A DNA stretch of 24,438 bases from JAHFRG01 sp036522275 (GTDB lineage: Bacteria > Pseudomonadota > Gammaproteobacteria > Burkholderiales > JAHFRG01): positions 1 to 24,438 of the forward strand of contig DATDGC010000064.1 of the NCBI GenBank assembly GCA_036522275.1. The letters are read 5' to 3'. Every line of letters starts with the position of its first letter. Position 1 is the first letter of the stretch. The position numbers and the translations under genes are program-made. Positions 12,831 through 20,152 of this stretch are shown here, in pieces. Below the pieces are notes generated by a model. That model saw only the letters and a list, made by a program, of their open reading frames with translations. It ran no database searches and was not told the DNA's origin.

Positions 12831-13053
12831 TGCAAGCGCTTGACGCCCTTTCCGAGTTGCCCTGGGCGAGCGTGCTTACGCCCGAGCGTGCTGTCATGGC
12901 CGCGCATAACTACCGGCGGCTGCGGCGTTTGGGCGCTACCGTCCGCAAATCAAGCGACGCGGCAATCCCAATACCGAAAACTTCTTCGGCATCGTGAGAG
13001 CATTACAGAAAAAGACGCGCGTGAAGCTTCGCGTGACGGCCAAAGCAGCTTAA
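12831..13053 (+). pseudogene. Chimera of a vapC fragment and an antidote 3' end
   Basis: Positions 12833-12963 match vapC 2858-2988 without gaps (VQALDALSELPW, VLTPERAVMAA, NYRRLRRLGATVRKSSDAA). From 12961 to 13053 the sequence matches the antidote end at 10671-10763 (NPNTEN, FFGIVRALQKKTRVKLRVTA). The two join at a shared CGCGGC (12958-12963), typical of microhomology-mediated joining. The reading frame changes at the junction, so no fusion protein of both halves is made. It has no start codon context for vapC and is certainly nonfunctional as a toxin. Confidence 0.8.
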
Positions 13054-13054
13054 G

Positions 13055-13150
13055 CGCGGCATGGAGGAAAAAGCGGTAGAATTCCGGCAGGCGGGTGCTG
13101 AGGTGTATCGAAAGCTCTGAACGAAACATAGGTCCTGCCCACGGGGGTGT
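13055..13150 (+). pseudogene. thiC 3'-end fragment, copy G
   Basis: Directly after the chimera, the frame reads RGMEEKAVEFRQAGAEVYRK, Leu and TGA (13118-13120). The bases after the stop (ACGAAACATAGGTCCTGCCC) recur after copies B, D and E in altered form. The 22-codon frame is intact and so is the best reference for the fragments. The segment to 13352 that follows has no gene I can support. Confidence 0.78.
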
Positions 13151-13352
13151 CTGGTGGCAGAACCCAAACAATTAGCGTGTGATAAATAGACCAACTGCTT
13201 ACTTCCGCTGGGTAGTTCTGGCACTACGAGCGAGCCCCCGGCGATTGGGTTCGGCTGAGAGAGTTGCGGGGCTAGCGAGCTATCGGGTGCAGCAAGGATG
13301 CCGGTCCTCACTCGAAATGAGGAACGGTGCGCCGGTTTAAGGACTGAGCAAC

Positions 13353-14336
13353 GTGCGCTACTGGTGGGTCAATCAGAACCAGACCTACCGACACGAAGTG
13401 CCGGGCGGCTACCTTTGGTCGCCCAAGCGCAAAGCAAATGGTGACCGCAATCCGTTCTACGACTTCATGCGCGAAGTCGCGCCAGGCGATGCCGTGTTCT
13501 CGTTTGCCGAGACGCAGATACGGGCGATCGGAATCGCGAGTTCGCACGCCTACGAAGCACCCAAGCCGCTCGAGTTCGGCCAGGCAGGGGCGTACTGGGA
13601 CAACATCGGCTGGCGCGTGGACGTCCGATTCGCTGAGCTGCGTTTGCCGGTTCGGCCGTCCGAACACATGAATGTGCTGACACCGCTCTTACCTGAACGC
13701 TACTCACCTCTGCTGCCGAAAGGGAGCGGGCTACAAAGCGTCTACCTCACTAGGATATCGGAACCATTTGCGGGTGCGCTCGTCGATTTGATCGGGGCGG
13801 AGGCACGGAGCTTGATTCTCGGCCAGCGCATAGCGGAGGAACGCATGATCCAACCCGCAATCGTGCTGGTCGAGTGGGAGGAGCACGAAATGGACCGGCT
13901 GCGCACGGACACCGATATTCCCGAGACGACGCGGGAGGCGATCATGCTCGCCCGTCGCGGGCAAGGTCTCTTCAAGCAGCGCGTAATGCAAATCGAACGC
14001 GCATGCCGTATCACGGGTGTCACTCGGGAGGAACATCTGCGTGCCAGCCATTGCAAGCCATGGCGCGATGCAACCAACGAAGAACGACTGGTTGGTGAGA
14101 ACGGTTTGCTCCTGACGCCCAATGCGGATCATCTTTTCGACCGCGGCTTCATCGGATTCGAGGACAACGGAGATGTCCTGATCTCGCCGGTCGCCCATGT
14201 GGAATCGCTCGCTCGCATGGGGCTCGATTCTTTGCGAGTAATCAACGTCGGCGGTTTCTCCGAAGGACAGTGCCGATACCTTGAGTTTCACCGGGAGAAC
14301 GTTTTGTTACGCTCGCGCTTTCTTGACGATGTCTAG
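13353..14336 (+). CDS. EVE/PUA-like plus HNH endonuclease, probable modification-dependent restriction enzyme
   Basis: A 327-residue protein with two domains. The N-terminus (RYWWVNQNQTYRHEVPGGYL, then GDAVFSFAETQIRAIGIA) looks like an EVE/PUA-superfamily reader, a fold that recognises modified bases. The C-terminal third (about 217-300) is an HNH nuclease: CRITGVTREEHLRASHCKPW, then ENGLLLTPNADHLFDRGFI, with His233, Asn250 and His260. Enzymes of this layout are known to cut DNA with modified cytosines, so a defence role against modified phage DNA is likely but unproven. The start GTG has AAGGA nine bases upstream. A related gene follows 12 bp downstream. Confidence 0.82.
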   Translation: MRYWWVNQNQTYRHEVPGGYLWSPKRKANGDRNPFYDFMREVAPGDAVFSFAETQIRAIGIASSHAYEAPKPLEFGQAGAYWDNIGWRVDVRFAELRLPVRPSEHMNVLTPLLPERYSPLLPKGSGLQSVYLTRISEPFAGALVDLIGAEARSLILGQRIAEERMIQPAIVLVEWEEHEMDRLRTDTDIPETTREAIMLARRGQGLFKQRVMQIERACRITGVTREEHLRASHCKPWRDATNEERLVGENGLLLTPNADHLFDRGFIGFEDNGDVLISPVAHVESLARMGLDSLRVINVGGFSEGQCRYLEFHRENVLLRSRFLDDV

Positions 14337-14348
14337 CTTGGAACTGCG

Positions 14349-15263
14349 ATGAGATACTGGGTCGGCGTCACAGACAAGGCCTGGTTCGAGTACCTGCGCG
14401 CGCAAACACCGGACGAGGTCAACTTCTGGCAGCCCTCCAACAAGCCGGTCGCAGGCTTTCTCGAACCCGGCGTACCATTTCTGTTCAAACTCCACGCTCC
14501 TGACCACTTCGTCGTTGGCGGCGGATTCTTCGTGAGATTCAGTGCGCTGCCGGCACGCCTTGCCTGGGAGGCATTCCGAGAGAAAAACGGCGTCGCTGAC
14601 TATGTGGCGTTACGGCGGCGAATCGAGCAATATCGCGGCGCAACGAAGGGTGACCCAGAGATTGGATGCAACATTCTCAATAGCCCGTTCTTCTTCGAGG
14701 AGAAGGACTGGATTCCGGTGCCGGAGAGTTGGGCGCCAAACATCGTGCGTGGGCGAACCTTCGACACCGCGACGGAAGCAGACGGGGTGCGCCTGTGGAA
14801 TGCGATATACGAGCGTCTTCGCGTAAAGACGGCGATTGCCACCTCTTCGGAAGAGCAACCCTGCTACGGAGCCGAGTACTTGACGCACGCGCGGCTTGGT
14901 CAGGGCGCATTTCGAGTCTTGGTAACAGAAGCCTACGAACGCCGCTGCGCTATTACGGGCGAGCGTACGCTGCCGGTCCTAGAAGCGGCACATATCAAAC
15001 CATACTCCGAGACTGGTCCGCACCTGATCTCGAACGGGCTGTTGCTGCGATCTGACCTTCACATTCTCTTTGACGACGGCTACGTCACGGTGACCGAAGA
15101 CTTGAAGGTGGAAGTGAGCAAGCGAATCAAGGAGGAGTACGAAAACGGGCGCGAATATTACCGCTACAACAGTTCGCCGCTCGTGACATTGCCGCATCTG
15201 CGAGAGGAGCAGCCTTCTTCCGAGTTCCTCCGCTGGCACAATGAGCACGTCTATATTGGGTAA
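14349..15263 (+). CDS. HNH endonuclease with a different N-terminal domain
   Basis: A 304-residue protein whose C-terminal half is an HNH nuclease: RRCAITGERTLPVLEAAHIK, PYSETGPHLISNGLLLRSDL and HILFDDGYVT, with His215, Asn229 and His238. The N-terminal half (MRYWVGVTDKAWFEYLRAQT, then FLEPGVPFLFKLHAP, then FVVGGGFFVRFSALP) is a possible PUA-like reader and shares the MRYW start with the gene before it. It follows that gene by 12 bp, so the two are probably cotranscribed and may act on different substrates or as a complex. Family relatives are called predicted restriction endonucleases. Confidence 0.78.
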   Translation: MRYWVGVTDKAWFEYLRAQTPDEVNFWQPSNKPVAGFLEPGVPFLFKLHAPDHFVVGGGFFVRFSALPARLAWEAFREKNGVADYVALRRRIEQYRGATKGDPEIGCNILNSPFFFEEKDWIPVPESWAPNIVRGRTFDTATEADGVRLWNAIYERLRVKTAIATSSEEQPCYGAEYLTHARLGQGAFRVLVTEAYERRCAITGERTLPVLEAAHIKPYSETGPHLISNGLLLRSDLHILFDDGYVTVTEDLKVEVSKRIKEEYENGREYYRYNSSPLVTLPHLREEQPSSEFLRWHNEHVYIG

Positions 15264-15299
15264 CTCGCAAGGGAGCGGTCTTAGGTCTTGGATTATCAG

Positions 15300-15400
15300 T
15301 TTTCAAGTGAGACATTCTCGTGGCGAGTGTGAGAATATGGCAGACATTGAAATCATCACATCGCAGACAAAACCTACCGAGGGAATGGTGACGGAAAGAT
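15300..15400. repeat. Direct repeat flanking the Panacea module, left copy
   Basis: About 100 bp shared with 16514-16613 in the same orientation. The best conserved parts are GACATTCTCG (15311-15320) with GTGAGAATAT, and GCAGACAAAACCTACCGAGG (15363-15382). ATTCTC and GAGAAT form a 6-bp stem around an 11-base loop, with the stem kept in both copies while the loop differs. It is adjacent to the toxin stop at 15413. Confidence 0.72.
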
Positions 15401-15412
15401 AGCCAAAACTAT

Positions 15413-15832
15413 TCAGAGCTTACCCACCGCCTCGTAGAAAGCCAAAATCCTGGGCGCGGTGAACCGCGATTCAGTCAAACCGTGGCAGACACGGGCAAAT
15501 ATTTCTTCAGCTAACATTCCCTTGGACGAAAGTACGCCGCGCTTCACACCGTCAACGAGCTTCTGTGACACCTCGATCCGCGCCTCCGCATAGTACACGT
15601 AGCTCTTGTGCCGGATAAATGGATGATCGCCTGCGTACAATTCGCATGCCGGGTCGTGCGGGATACTCTCTTGGATGGTGCTTACACCGACGAACAGTGA
15701 ATGCTTCGTGTCGTAGTCAAGGACCTGAGCCGGATCGGTAAGGAGAATGAAAAGGTGTTTTTGATCGGGATCATGTGCTGGACCGGACGGAACGAGAAGC
15801 GTCGCCCGCCGATAGGGCACAAACAACTTCAC
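15413..15832 (-). CDS. Toxin-like partner of a Panacea-domain protein (unknown family)
   Basis: A 139-residue protein. HLFILLTDPAQVLDYDTKHS, then LFVGVSTIQESIPHDPACEL, then GDHPFIRHKSYVYYAEARIE form a compact, beta-rich pattern that resembles small toxins often encoded after Panacea (DUF4065) genes; it somewhat recalls PemK/MazF folds. I cannot name its family with certainty. The start overlaps the antitoxin stop by four bases (15829-15832), so translation is coupled. Its activity is not visible in the sequence. Confidence 0.65.
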   Translation of the reverse strand: MKLFVPYRRATLLVPSGPAHDPDQKHLFILLTDPAQVLDYDTKHSLFVGVSTIQESIPHDPACELYAGDHPFIRHKSYVYYAEARIEVSQKLVDGVKRGVLSSKGMLAEEIFARVCHGLTESRFTAPRILAFYEAVGKL

Positions 15833-16383
15833 AAGCTCGCGAAGAGCTTATCGATGTGGCGCTGCTGTTCGACCCGTGCTCCCAGCTTTCGAGCTTCGGC
15901 GGGGCTGCGGCCAAGCGCCTTGAATATTTCCTCGTAACTGATGGGAATGGACGACCCGTTCGGGTCTTGCCATTCACGGCAGTAACGGTGGATATACTTC
16001 ACCAAATCCCATTGGTTCACCTTACCGAATTTGGCGAAGACATCGCGAAGAACATCGATGTCAGCGTTGCTCAGTTCGTCGAGTACTTCTCGTGTGGCCC
16101 TTCGCCTGAGCGATACGGCGTAATCGGCTTTGTCGGCGATCCAGTGATCCCAGCCACGCTCTTGAAACTTCACCGCACCATTGATGAGATTGAGTGTATT
16201 GGATAGCACGGGTCCGTGATCCATGCAAACATAGCGGTCGCCTGAAATCGGATGTCCGTGACGCTTCATAGATTCTCGATCCGCGAGATACAGAAGCTTC
16301 ATCAGCTTCAGGTATTTCATGCGGGTCCTAGCGTGATTGAGAAGGTACGCCGCCATTTGGGCGACTCGCCGCTCGTTAAACAT
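15829..16383 (-). CDS. Panacea-domain (DUF4065) antitoxin-like protein
   Basis: A 184-residue protein with the Panacea domain: AAYLLNHARTRMKYLKLMKL, then LYLADRESMKRHGHPISGDR, YVCMDHGPVLSNTLNLING and VNQWDLVKYIHRYCREW. This domain is known as a promiscuous antitoxin fold that neutralises unrelated toxins. The order antitoxin then toxin with a four-base overlap is typical. GGGGGAA precedes the ATG by 3-5 bases. The pair lies between two direct repeats of about 100 bp, which suggests it moved as a unit. Confidence 0.86.
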   Translation of the reverse strand: MFNERRVAQMAAYLLNHARTRMKYLKLMKLLYLADRESMKRHGHPISGDRYVCMDHGPVLSNTLNLINGAVKFQERGWDHWIADKADYAVSLRRRATREVLDELSNADIDVLRDVFAKFGKVNQWDLVKYIHRYCREWQDPNGSSIPISYEEIFKALGRSPAEARKLGARVEQQRHIDKLFASL

Positions 16384-16513
16384 GGTTCCCCCGTGCTTCA
16401 GGTCCAGAGTTCGGTTGACGAGAATTGCCTGTAGTAACCATGGACGGTTAGATTATAGCCAAGTTCCCTGGATTTAGGTAAATAATGGCAGGCAAAAAAT
16501 GCGGTCGAAGTCA

Positions 16514-16613
16514 TTTTCTTGAGTGACATTCTCGCAGTGCGCGTGAGAATATCATAGACACGGGCATTAACCAATCGTAGACAAAACCTACCGAGGGGAT
16601 GGTAAGAAGAAAT
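16514..16613. repeat. Direct repeat flanking the Panacea module, right copy
   Basis: This copy is 1214 bp from the left one, measured at the conserved GACATTCTCG. It keeps the ATTCTC/GAGAAT stem and the GTAGACAAAACCTACCGAGG block (16576-16595). The interval from 16384 to 16513 between it and the antitoxin start is the likely promoter region. The 16614-16691 stretch beyond it has no gene. Confidence 0.72.
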
Positions 16614-16691
16614 ACTAAGGGTTGGCGTGAAATTCCAATCGATTCAAAAATAATTCGTTTTTAACCGCCAGTCATCCTTCCGAGCGCGGCG

Positions 16692-17495
16692 CTAGTCTGC
16701 GGTATAGCCTTGGATCTCGGTCTGGGTGTAGCGCATTTGTTCTTCCATGACCAATTTCGCCAGTTCCTTTTTCAGCGCGTTGAATTCCGCGCTCGCGCTG
16801 TCGCGCGGGCGCGGCATCGCGATACGCACGTCGCGCTTGATGGTGCCGGGCCGGTAAGTCATCACCGCCACGCGGTCGGCCAGGTAAACGGATTCTTCGA
16901 TGCTGTGAGTGACGAAGACGATGGTTTTCCGGTACTCGTCCCAGATGCGCAGCAATTCGTCCTGCAAGGTGCGGCGGGTCAGGGCGTCGAGCGCGCCGAA
17001 CGGCTCATCCATCAACATAATCGGCGAATCGAGCGCCAGCACGCGGGCGATCGCCACACGCTGGTTCATGCCGCCGGAGAGGTCCTTGGGAAAACGTTCG
17101 CGAAACTCGTAGAGGTTGAGTTTGCGCAGGAGCCTGTCCACTTTCCCGTTCATTTCTGCTTTGGGCAGGCCCTTTATCTCGAGGCCGAAGCGGATGTTCT
17201 GCGCTACCGTCATCCAGGGAAACAAGGCGTATTCCTGAAACACCATGCCGCGGTCGGGGCCCGGAAACCTGGCGGCGTCCGCCCTGCCGTTGATGGCGAT
17301 GCTGCCGCTGGTCGGCGGCGAAAAACCGGCGATGGCATTGAGCAAGGTAGATTTGCCGCAGCCCGACGGCCCCAGCAGACAGACGAACTCACCCTCTCCG
17401 ACATCAAGATTGATGTCTTTCAGCGCAATGACTTCACCCCCCGGGACAGGAAAACTCTTATTGACGTTTTCGATATGGATGAACATTGCCGCCAT
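16692..17495 (-). CDS. ABC importer ATPase, SsuB/TauB-type
   Basis: A 267-residue ATP-binding protein. The Walker A is GPSGCGKST (residues 42-50), the Q-loop is MVFQEYALFPWM, the signature is LSGGMNQRVAIARVLA, and Walker B is IMLMDEPFGALD, all standard for nitrate/sulfonate/taurine importer ATPases. It acts in the cytoplasm and drives the permease encoded just upstream on the same strand, from which it is separated by 3 bp. A long plus-strand frame opposite it (16710-17891) is a shadow. Confidence 0.94.
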   Translation of the reverse strand: MAAMFIHIENVNKSFPVPGGEVIALKDINLDVGEGEFVCLLGPSGCGKSTLLNAIAGFSPPTSGSIAINGRADAARFPGPDRGMVFQEYALFPWMTVAQNIRFGLEIKGLPKAEMNGKVDRLLRKLNLYEFRERFPKDLSGGMNQRVAIARVLALDSPIMLMDEPFGALDALTRRTLQDELLRIWDEYRKTIVFVTHSIEESVYLADRVAVMTYRPGTIKRDVRIAMPRPRDSASAEFNALKKELAKLVMEEQMRYTQTEIQGYTAD

Positions 17496-17498
17496 CCG

Positions 17499-18326
17499 CT
17501 AATTCTGGTCGATGCCGCGGTGCCACTTGAGCAGCCAGTTGTTCAGGCCGTTCATGAAGAAGTCGATGCCAAGCCCGAGCAAGCCGATGGTGAACATTCC
17601 CGCGATGATCTTGTCCGACCACAGGTATTCGCGCGCTTCAAGGATGCGGTAGCCGAGACCGCTGTTCACCGCGATCATCTCCGCGACAATCACCACGATG
17701 AACGCCGTGCCGATGCCGATGCGCATGCCGGTGAGAATGTACGGCATTGCCGCCGGCACGATCACCCGGCGGAACAGGGTCATCTGGCCTGCGCCCAGAT
17801 TGCGCGCCGCGCGCAGATAAATTCCGTCCACGTGCTGCACGCCCGCAATGGTGTTCATCAACACCGGAAAGAAAGCACCGATGCTGATTAGGAAAAAAGC
17901 CGGCGGATTGCCCAGACCAAACCAGAGGATGGCAAGGGGTATATAAGCGATGGGTGGAATGGGCCGCAGCACTTGTACCAGCGGATTGAACAAGCCGTAA
18001 AGCTTGTTGCTGGCACCCATCAGCAGACCGAGGGGCAGCGCAAGCAGCGTGCCGATCAGGAATCCGCCCACCACTCGCGACAGGCTTGCGAGAGCGTCGT
18101 GCGGCAGCTCGCCTGAAACCAGCCACAAGGCGTAACTGCCTCCGCTGTAAGAAGCAGTGGGCCGCAAGTACTCCCACCACCTGGCAACCACCTGCACAGG
18201 TGACGGCAGTATCTGCGGGTTGACCCAGCCGCTCATTGCCAGGAACTGCCACAGCGCCAAGACCGCAAGGGGAATGACGACACCCCTGGCGAAGTTCAGG
18301 ATGCCTCTGAAAGGAGCTGCTCCCAT
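17499..18326 (-). CDS. ABC importer permease, SsuC/TauC-type
   Basis: A 275-residue inner-membrane protein with about six hydrophobic segments (for example GVVIPLAVLALWQFLAM near the start). It has the EAA cytoplasmic loop region AARNLGAGQMTLFRRVIVPA then MPYILTGMRIGIGTAFIVV, which docks to the ATPase. This is a binding-protein-dependent transport system inner-membrane component of the nitrate/sulfonate/taurine family. It lies between binding-protein and ATPase genes, 9 bp from the former, in one operon. Confidence 0.94.
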   Translation of the reverse strand: MGAAPFRGILNFARGVVIPLAVLALWQFLAMSGWVNPQILPSPVQVVARWWEYLRPTASYSGGSYALWLVSGELPHDALASLSRVVGGFLIGTLLALPLGLLMGASNKLYGLFNPLVQVLRPIPPIAYIPLAILWFGLGNPPAFFLISIGAFFPVLMNTIAGVQHVDGIYLRAARNLGAGQMTLFRRVIVPAAMPYILTGMRIGIGTAFIVVIVAEMIAVNSGLGYRILEAREYLWSDKIIAGMFTIGLLGLGIDFFMNGLNNWLLKWHRGIDQN

Positions 18327-18335
18327 GACTCGCCT

Positions 18336-19310
18336 TTACTTAACCTTCAACTCGGCCTTGGCTTTTTCCAGCAGGTCGAGCTTCACCCAATCTTTCGCCG
18401 CCGGGGCGTTGGCGCCCAGCTTGCCCACGCCATATTTCTGCATCAACTCGGTGGTGATCTGGACGTGCTCAACCGTGAGATCATAGGTGTAGGGCGAATT
18501 AGCGATCGCATCTTTGAAGTCCTGCGAGGTGATCTGATTCTTGAACATTTGCTCGCGCACGTACTTTTCTGCAACATCCGGCTGCGCGATGAACAAGGCT
18601 GTAGCCTCGACAAATACGTTAAGCAGCTTCTGCGCTACCTGCGGGCGTTCCCTGTAAAGCTTCTCCGTGATCACGAGAGAACGGATCGGCTCGCCCATGG
18701 GTGTGTCGTAAGGCTTGATCACCTCTATACCGAAGCCCTTGTTGATAGCCTGGGAGGACTGAGGTTCGGATTGGCACATGGCGTCGATGTCCTTGCCAAG
18801 AAGCGCCTGGTTGAGATCAGCGTAGGCAAGGTAAACGATTTGCACGTCCTTGCCCGGCTTTTCAGACCAAGTCAGACCCACCTTGCTTAGCTCGGCGAAG
18901 AGCAGCAGCTCGTGTGCACCGCCGCGCGCGACTCCCACTTGCTTACCTTTCAGGTCGGCCACTGATTTGATCGCCAAGTCGCTGCGAGCGACGATGCGTG
19001 CGCCGCCCTTGGCGAAGCCGGCGACTGCATAAATCGGCACACCCTGCGCGCGCCCCGCAATCGCCCCATCCAGCGCGCTCGCCGAAGCATCGATCTCACC
19101 GGCAACAATGGCCGGCAAGATGTCAATGCCCTTCGCGAACATGAGTTCTTCGATTTTGAGCCCGTATTTGGGCGCGATCTCCTTCATATAAGAAACCGCG
19201 CCATAGTGAGCAAACTTCAGATTGCCCAAGCGCACCACATCTTCCGCCGACGCATTGCCCGCCGTCATGGCGCCGCAGATCAGCAGCGCCCACCCCATTT
19301 TTTTCAACAT
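18336..19310 (-). CDS. ABC importer substrate-binding protein, NMT1/SsuA-like
   Basis: A 324-residue exported protein with a signal peptide (MLKKMGWALLICGAMTAGNA, cleavage near NASAED). The mature part has VVRLGNLKFAHYGAVSYMKE, then ILPAIVAGEIDASASALDGA and IARGGARIVARSD-like segments, as in NMT1/SsuA/TauA periplasmic receptors. The substrate cannot be assigned: aliphatic sulfonates, nitrate-like anions and pyrimidine precursors are all used by relatives. AAGGAGGA just before the ATG supports the start. It is the first gene of the operon. Confidence 0.88.
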   Translation of the reverse strand: MLKKMGWALLICGAMTAGNASAEDVVRLGNLKFAHYGAVSYMKEIAPKYGLKIEELMFAKGIDILPAIVAGEIDASASALDGAIAGRAQGVPIYAVAGFAKGGARIVARSDLAIKSVADLKGKQVGVARGGAHELLLFAELSKVGLTWSEKPGKDVQIVYLAYADLNQALLGKDIDAMCQSEPQSSQAINKGFGIEVIKPYDTPMGEPIRSLVITEKLYRERPQVAQKLLNVFVEATALFIAQPDVAEKYVREQMFKNQITSQDFKDAIANSPYTYDLTVEHVQITTELMQKYGVGKLGANAPAAKDWVKLDLLEKAKAELKVK

Positions 19311-19459
19311 ACATCCTCCTTCGATTAAAACCGGCGCGGGTTTGGCGTCATTTTACAACTTAATGTTCTTTTGGCCCCAATCGCTCGCGGCAGCGCGGTT
19401 CAATATAAATCGGGCTTTTAGCGCGCTGACAGAACTGGGGTCGGAATTAATTTACATGA

Positions 19460-19534
19460 TTATTTAATCAGTCCTTCCGCTTTCAACTCTTCCTGCACTG
19501 CATGTCTCGACACTTCCGCGCCGGCATCGCGCGG
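19460..19534 (-). pseudogene. Second copy of the MFS exporter 3' end
   Basis: On the minus strand, positions 19534-19460 read RDAGAEVSRHAVQEELKAEG, LIK and TAA. This matches the last 23 codons of the MFS exporter at 22316 (RDAGAEVSGHEVQEELKAEG, LIK) with about six base differences. It lies 2.9 kb from the exporter, same orientation, after the ABC operon start. The homology stops at a run of A bases (from about 19538). Confidence 0.78.
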
Positions 19535-20152
19535 ACGAAAAAAAAAGGATCAGAGTTGATTTCCGAGCCACGACTGGCGATCCTTGCACTCCGGAGTCCC
19601 GTTTGCTATGGCTGTCACGGCCAGCGAGGTATGATGAACTGATGTGGGAACGTCTCAAGCGCTGGGCAATCTATGGGCACCCCGTAACTTCGTTTCGATC
19701 TCACGCTAATGCGCGTTCGAATTTTTTGTGAACCCAGCAAGCTGGCTCTCACGCCAATGTCTGGATTCGGCCAAACCGGACACTGGCGAGAGGTCTCATA
19801 TCAATTGAGTAGCCTGAAGAGTCGAGCCCCGCTCGGCTCCTCAATCTGGGCAAACTGGGCACTGGGTGGAAAAGTTTTCATTGAACTAATCAATACCATG
19901 CAAGGCGAAACACAGCACGGGTCCGAGAGTATTTTGTTATGTGCTTGAATTGATTAGTAAGCAAAAAATAATTGCCAAAGTTAAACGGAAATCTGACATT
20001 TTGATAAATTTTTTGTTACTATCTAAAAATAATAAATAGAACAACAAATAGAACAACAAAAAGTAGAAGTCAACAATTTTGGCCAACAGATTGAGCAAGA
20101 AAATAAATTTGCAGGGTATCACCCATGCCGCACTGCTCGGGGGGGCAATAAG
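19535..20152. other. Noncoding stretch between ABC operon and GGDEF gene
   Basis: No convincing gene. A run of A bases borders the exporter scar, and 19980-20110 is unusually AT-rich for this window. An open plus-strand frame at 19709-19948 has no recognisable domain. Between 20036 and 20152 there is an open frame in phase with the GGDEF gene but without a usual start codon. Confidence 0.5.
20034..20057. repeat. Tandem 12-bp repeat in the GGDEF leader
   Basis: AAATAGAACAAC occurs twice in tandem (20034-20045 and 20046-20057). Because 12 is a multiple of three, the repeat keeps the frame that runs on into the GGDEF gene, where it reads IEQQ twice. Confidence 0.6.

Noticed and set aside
16710..17891. 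A 393-residue plus-strand open frame
   Set aside because: It lies opposite the ABC ATPase and permease genes, both of which have full family motifs. The frame is the GC-rich third-position shadow of them.
19709..19948. A 79-residue open frame
   Set aside because: No domain, no ribosome binding site and ordinary noncoding composition.
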